From Corella eumyota (taxonomy: Eukaryota > Chordata > Ascidiacea > Phlebobranchia > Corellidae), in assembly GCA_963082875.1 (NCBI GenBank), contig OY720101.1, forward strand, positions 1,240,001-1,304,000: 64,000 bases of DNA, given 5' to 3'. Below are positions 62,158 to 64,000 of the stretch, piece after piece. Each line of letters opens with the position of its first letter. Positions within the stretch are counted from its first letter, which is position 1. A program made the position numbers and the translations under genes. The notes under the pieces were generated by a model. It made no database searches and was not told where the DNA came from. It was given only the letters and a program-made list of their open reading frames with translations.

Positions 62158-64000
62158 CTGCAAATATAAAAAAAAACAATTTAATTTTATTAATTATACA
62201 CTTAGGTTTATGCTTACAACACATCTAATGTTATTTAAATTTATCTAAATTGGCTGAGATTTAAATTTTAATTACAGCTTGTATTTTGAATATGTTTTGA
62301 TGTCAACTTAAAGATCACTTGAATTTTTAAGAGCTGCACGTGAGAAAATTTGTTGGCACTGACATATTTATTACACTCTAATCTCTTATAGGTTACAATA
62401 ACGTTTATAGTTTAATGACTTGGCGCGTAAAACTTTATTATTTTACACTTGTGTACGTATTGTATGCCATAAAGTTAAATGGTAATTAATTAAAGGTTAA
62501 CTCTGTGATTTGAATTGTGGCAATTGCTCTGAATGTCAATGTCCGAAACCTTAGGTTTATAGTTATCACATATGATTCATTCTTAAGTCAATTTGTAATT
62601 ATAAAAATTACAGTTTTAAGTTGTTAATTTTTCATGTTTTCTCTTGTTTTAAGATACCTGTGAATCAGAAATTTCAAAACAAACGTAATCTTCTTATTTT
62701 GTATAAGCTTTAAAGTTTATCATAACACAAACAAACGGATGCGAAATCATAACAAACAAACACTGATTCCTCATCTTTATGAGCGAATAATTGAAAAGTT
62801 TGACAACTAAAATCCTTACGTACATTCCAACGCAGGCAATTATAATGTAACGTAAACATTACGACCCTATCTTGTCAGCTAAAAGAATTACAAAATCATA
62901 AAGAAAACAATATTTTAAAATAAGCATGTAACATATACTGGCATTCTTAAGCCAAATAACATACAGCATCAGTAAATATATATAATATCCTATACCTAAA
63001 CTTAATTAAAATTCTATTTTTAAATTTTGTTTTGCAAAGGAATCAAATTTACACTTGTTTTTGACATTTCATATAAAACCTAACTAGTTTAACTTTTACT
63101 GTAATATAACCAGACACCAGGCAGCAGGTGATAGCCTGTATCATTGTCTCTTATTATGACAAAAGAGTTTACAACTGTTAGCTGGTATTTAGGCACAATT
63201 GTCACATTTTCAATTCCCTTTGTTATAAACAATAGAAAAACAAACGTTACAACAATGTCTAATGCAAAATTAATGCAACAATGACCTAAACAAAGGATAC
63301 ATTGTCTTAACAATTGTAAACTATAGTAGCACTTGTTAAATCATTAAAAGTGAATTGTGTAGTTTAATACGACCCTTAAATAAACCACAACAAAAGTCAT
63401 TTACCTTTTGTTTGTTAATGATATTATTACTTATCTAAAACCATTTAAATCTAACAGTCAAATGTTTAATTATTTTTTGTTTAATTTTAGATTATTTTAA
63501 TTAGTTGTTGTCTATTAACAGTGTTTTAGTTTAATGTTAGTCCGTTCTATTGGTTTAAACTTTAGTTTAACTTTATTTACGTGCGTTAAGTTAAACAAAA
63601 TATCGGTTAATTGGTCAATTCGACCTAAATTTTAACCAATGAGAAACGAGCTTGCTGTTTTTTTAGTTGTTTGATGCGAGATGAAATTTTAGGCCAATGA
63701 TCATAAAATGTTTAAAACAAATTTTAAACTGGTCAAAATAATTTCAAGCAAAACGCGTTTAAAGATAATTTAAATTCTTAAACCCTTTGCCAAACTTTGG
63801 TAAGTTTTCATTGATTATAGGGTACGTTATAATGTGCCCCTTGGTGTTTAAAGAGTTTTTGACAACGTATTGTTTTTACGAGGGCTTACGAAGCTAATAA
63901 ACAAGTTTTATGTGAACTAAAGAAAACGAAATCGTTGCATTTTAAAATGATGACGTGTTGACATTTTAAAATGCAAAAAATTTCATGAGAAAATATTTTT
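62158..64000. other. Intron or upstream region of gene C
   Basis: AT-rich, with no convincing exon on either strand; probably intron of gene C because the exon ending at 62157 needs an upstream partner. Confidence 0.45.

Noticed and set aside
1-64000. CRISPR arrays, bacterial operons, prophage
   Set aside because: No regularly spaced repeats; the window is intron-bearing animal DNA.

Overview
The window is animal nuclear DNA, very AT-rich, with many short introns bounded by GT/AG, SL-type acceptor sites close to several start codons, and repeated copies of a tRNA-headed SINE resembling Cics-1, the composite SINE described from Ciona intestinalis. Together with a HAND-class bHLH gene and the compact gene spacing, this points to a tunicate of the genus Ciona. 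That identification is inference from gene content and repeats; no database was consulted.

Layout, left to right. (1) 1-5.2 kb: two tandem rhodopsin-like GPCR genes on the minus strand; the first runs off the left edge and the second is complete (388 aa). (2) 5.8-11.6 kb: an 11-exon organic anion transporter (SLCO/OATP) on the minus strand. (3) 14.5-15.7 kb: a three-exon HAND-family bHLH gene on the plus strand behind a 2.9 kb AT-rich upstream region. (4) 16.0-17.4 kb: an SLC35G-like drug/metabolite transporter with one apparent frameshift. (5) 18.4-20.4 kb: pyrroline-5-carboxylate reductase. (6) 20.8-22.6 kb: an intronless MINDY4-type deubiquitinase. (7) 23.3-25.5 kb: GATD3/ES1, with one AT-AC U12-type intron. 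(8) 25.9-27.4 kb: TMEM86-like lysoplasmalogenase. (9) 28.4-34.4 kb: DNAJC11 (16 exons, 560 aa). (10) 35-62 kb: a cluster of three related PH-domain/coiled-coil genes, here called A (plus), B (minus, 23 exons, 1685 aa, three PH domains) and C (minus, runs off the right edge).

Most genes are ordinary housekeeping or transport genes with no evident shared pathway; DNAJC11 (mitochondrial membrane organisation), PYCR and GATD3 belong to families that act largely at mitochondria. Exon boundaries were assigned by hand from splice sites and reading phase. For every complete multi-exon gene the phases close from start to stop, except the SLC35G-like gene, which has one surplus base.

The most unusual part is the A/B locus. 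Gene A is a 5'-truncated inverted copy of the 3' half of gene B, arranged tail to tail. The axis of symmetry, computed from equivalent exon ends, falls within one base of the centre of a perfect 27-bp hairpin at 40065-40135. Gene A has lost two of three PH domains, appears to have gained a new start behind an acceptor site, and has a different last exon, while its other exons keep the lengths of B's almost exactly.
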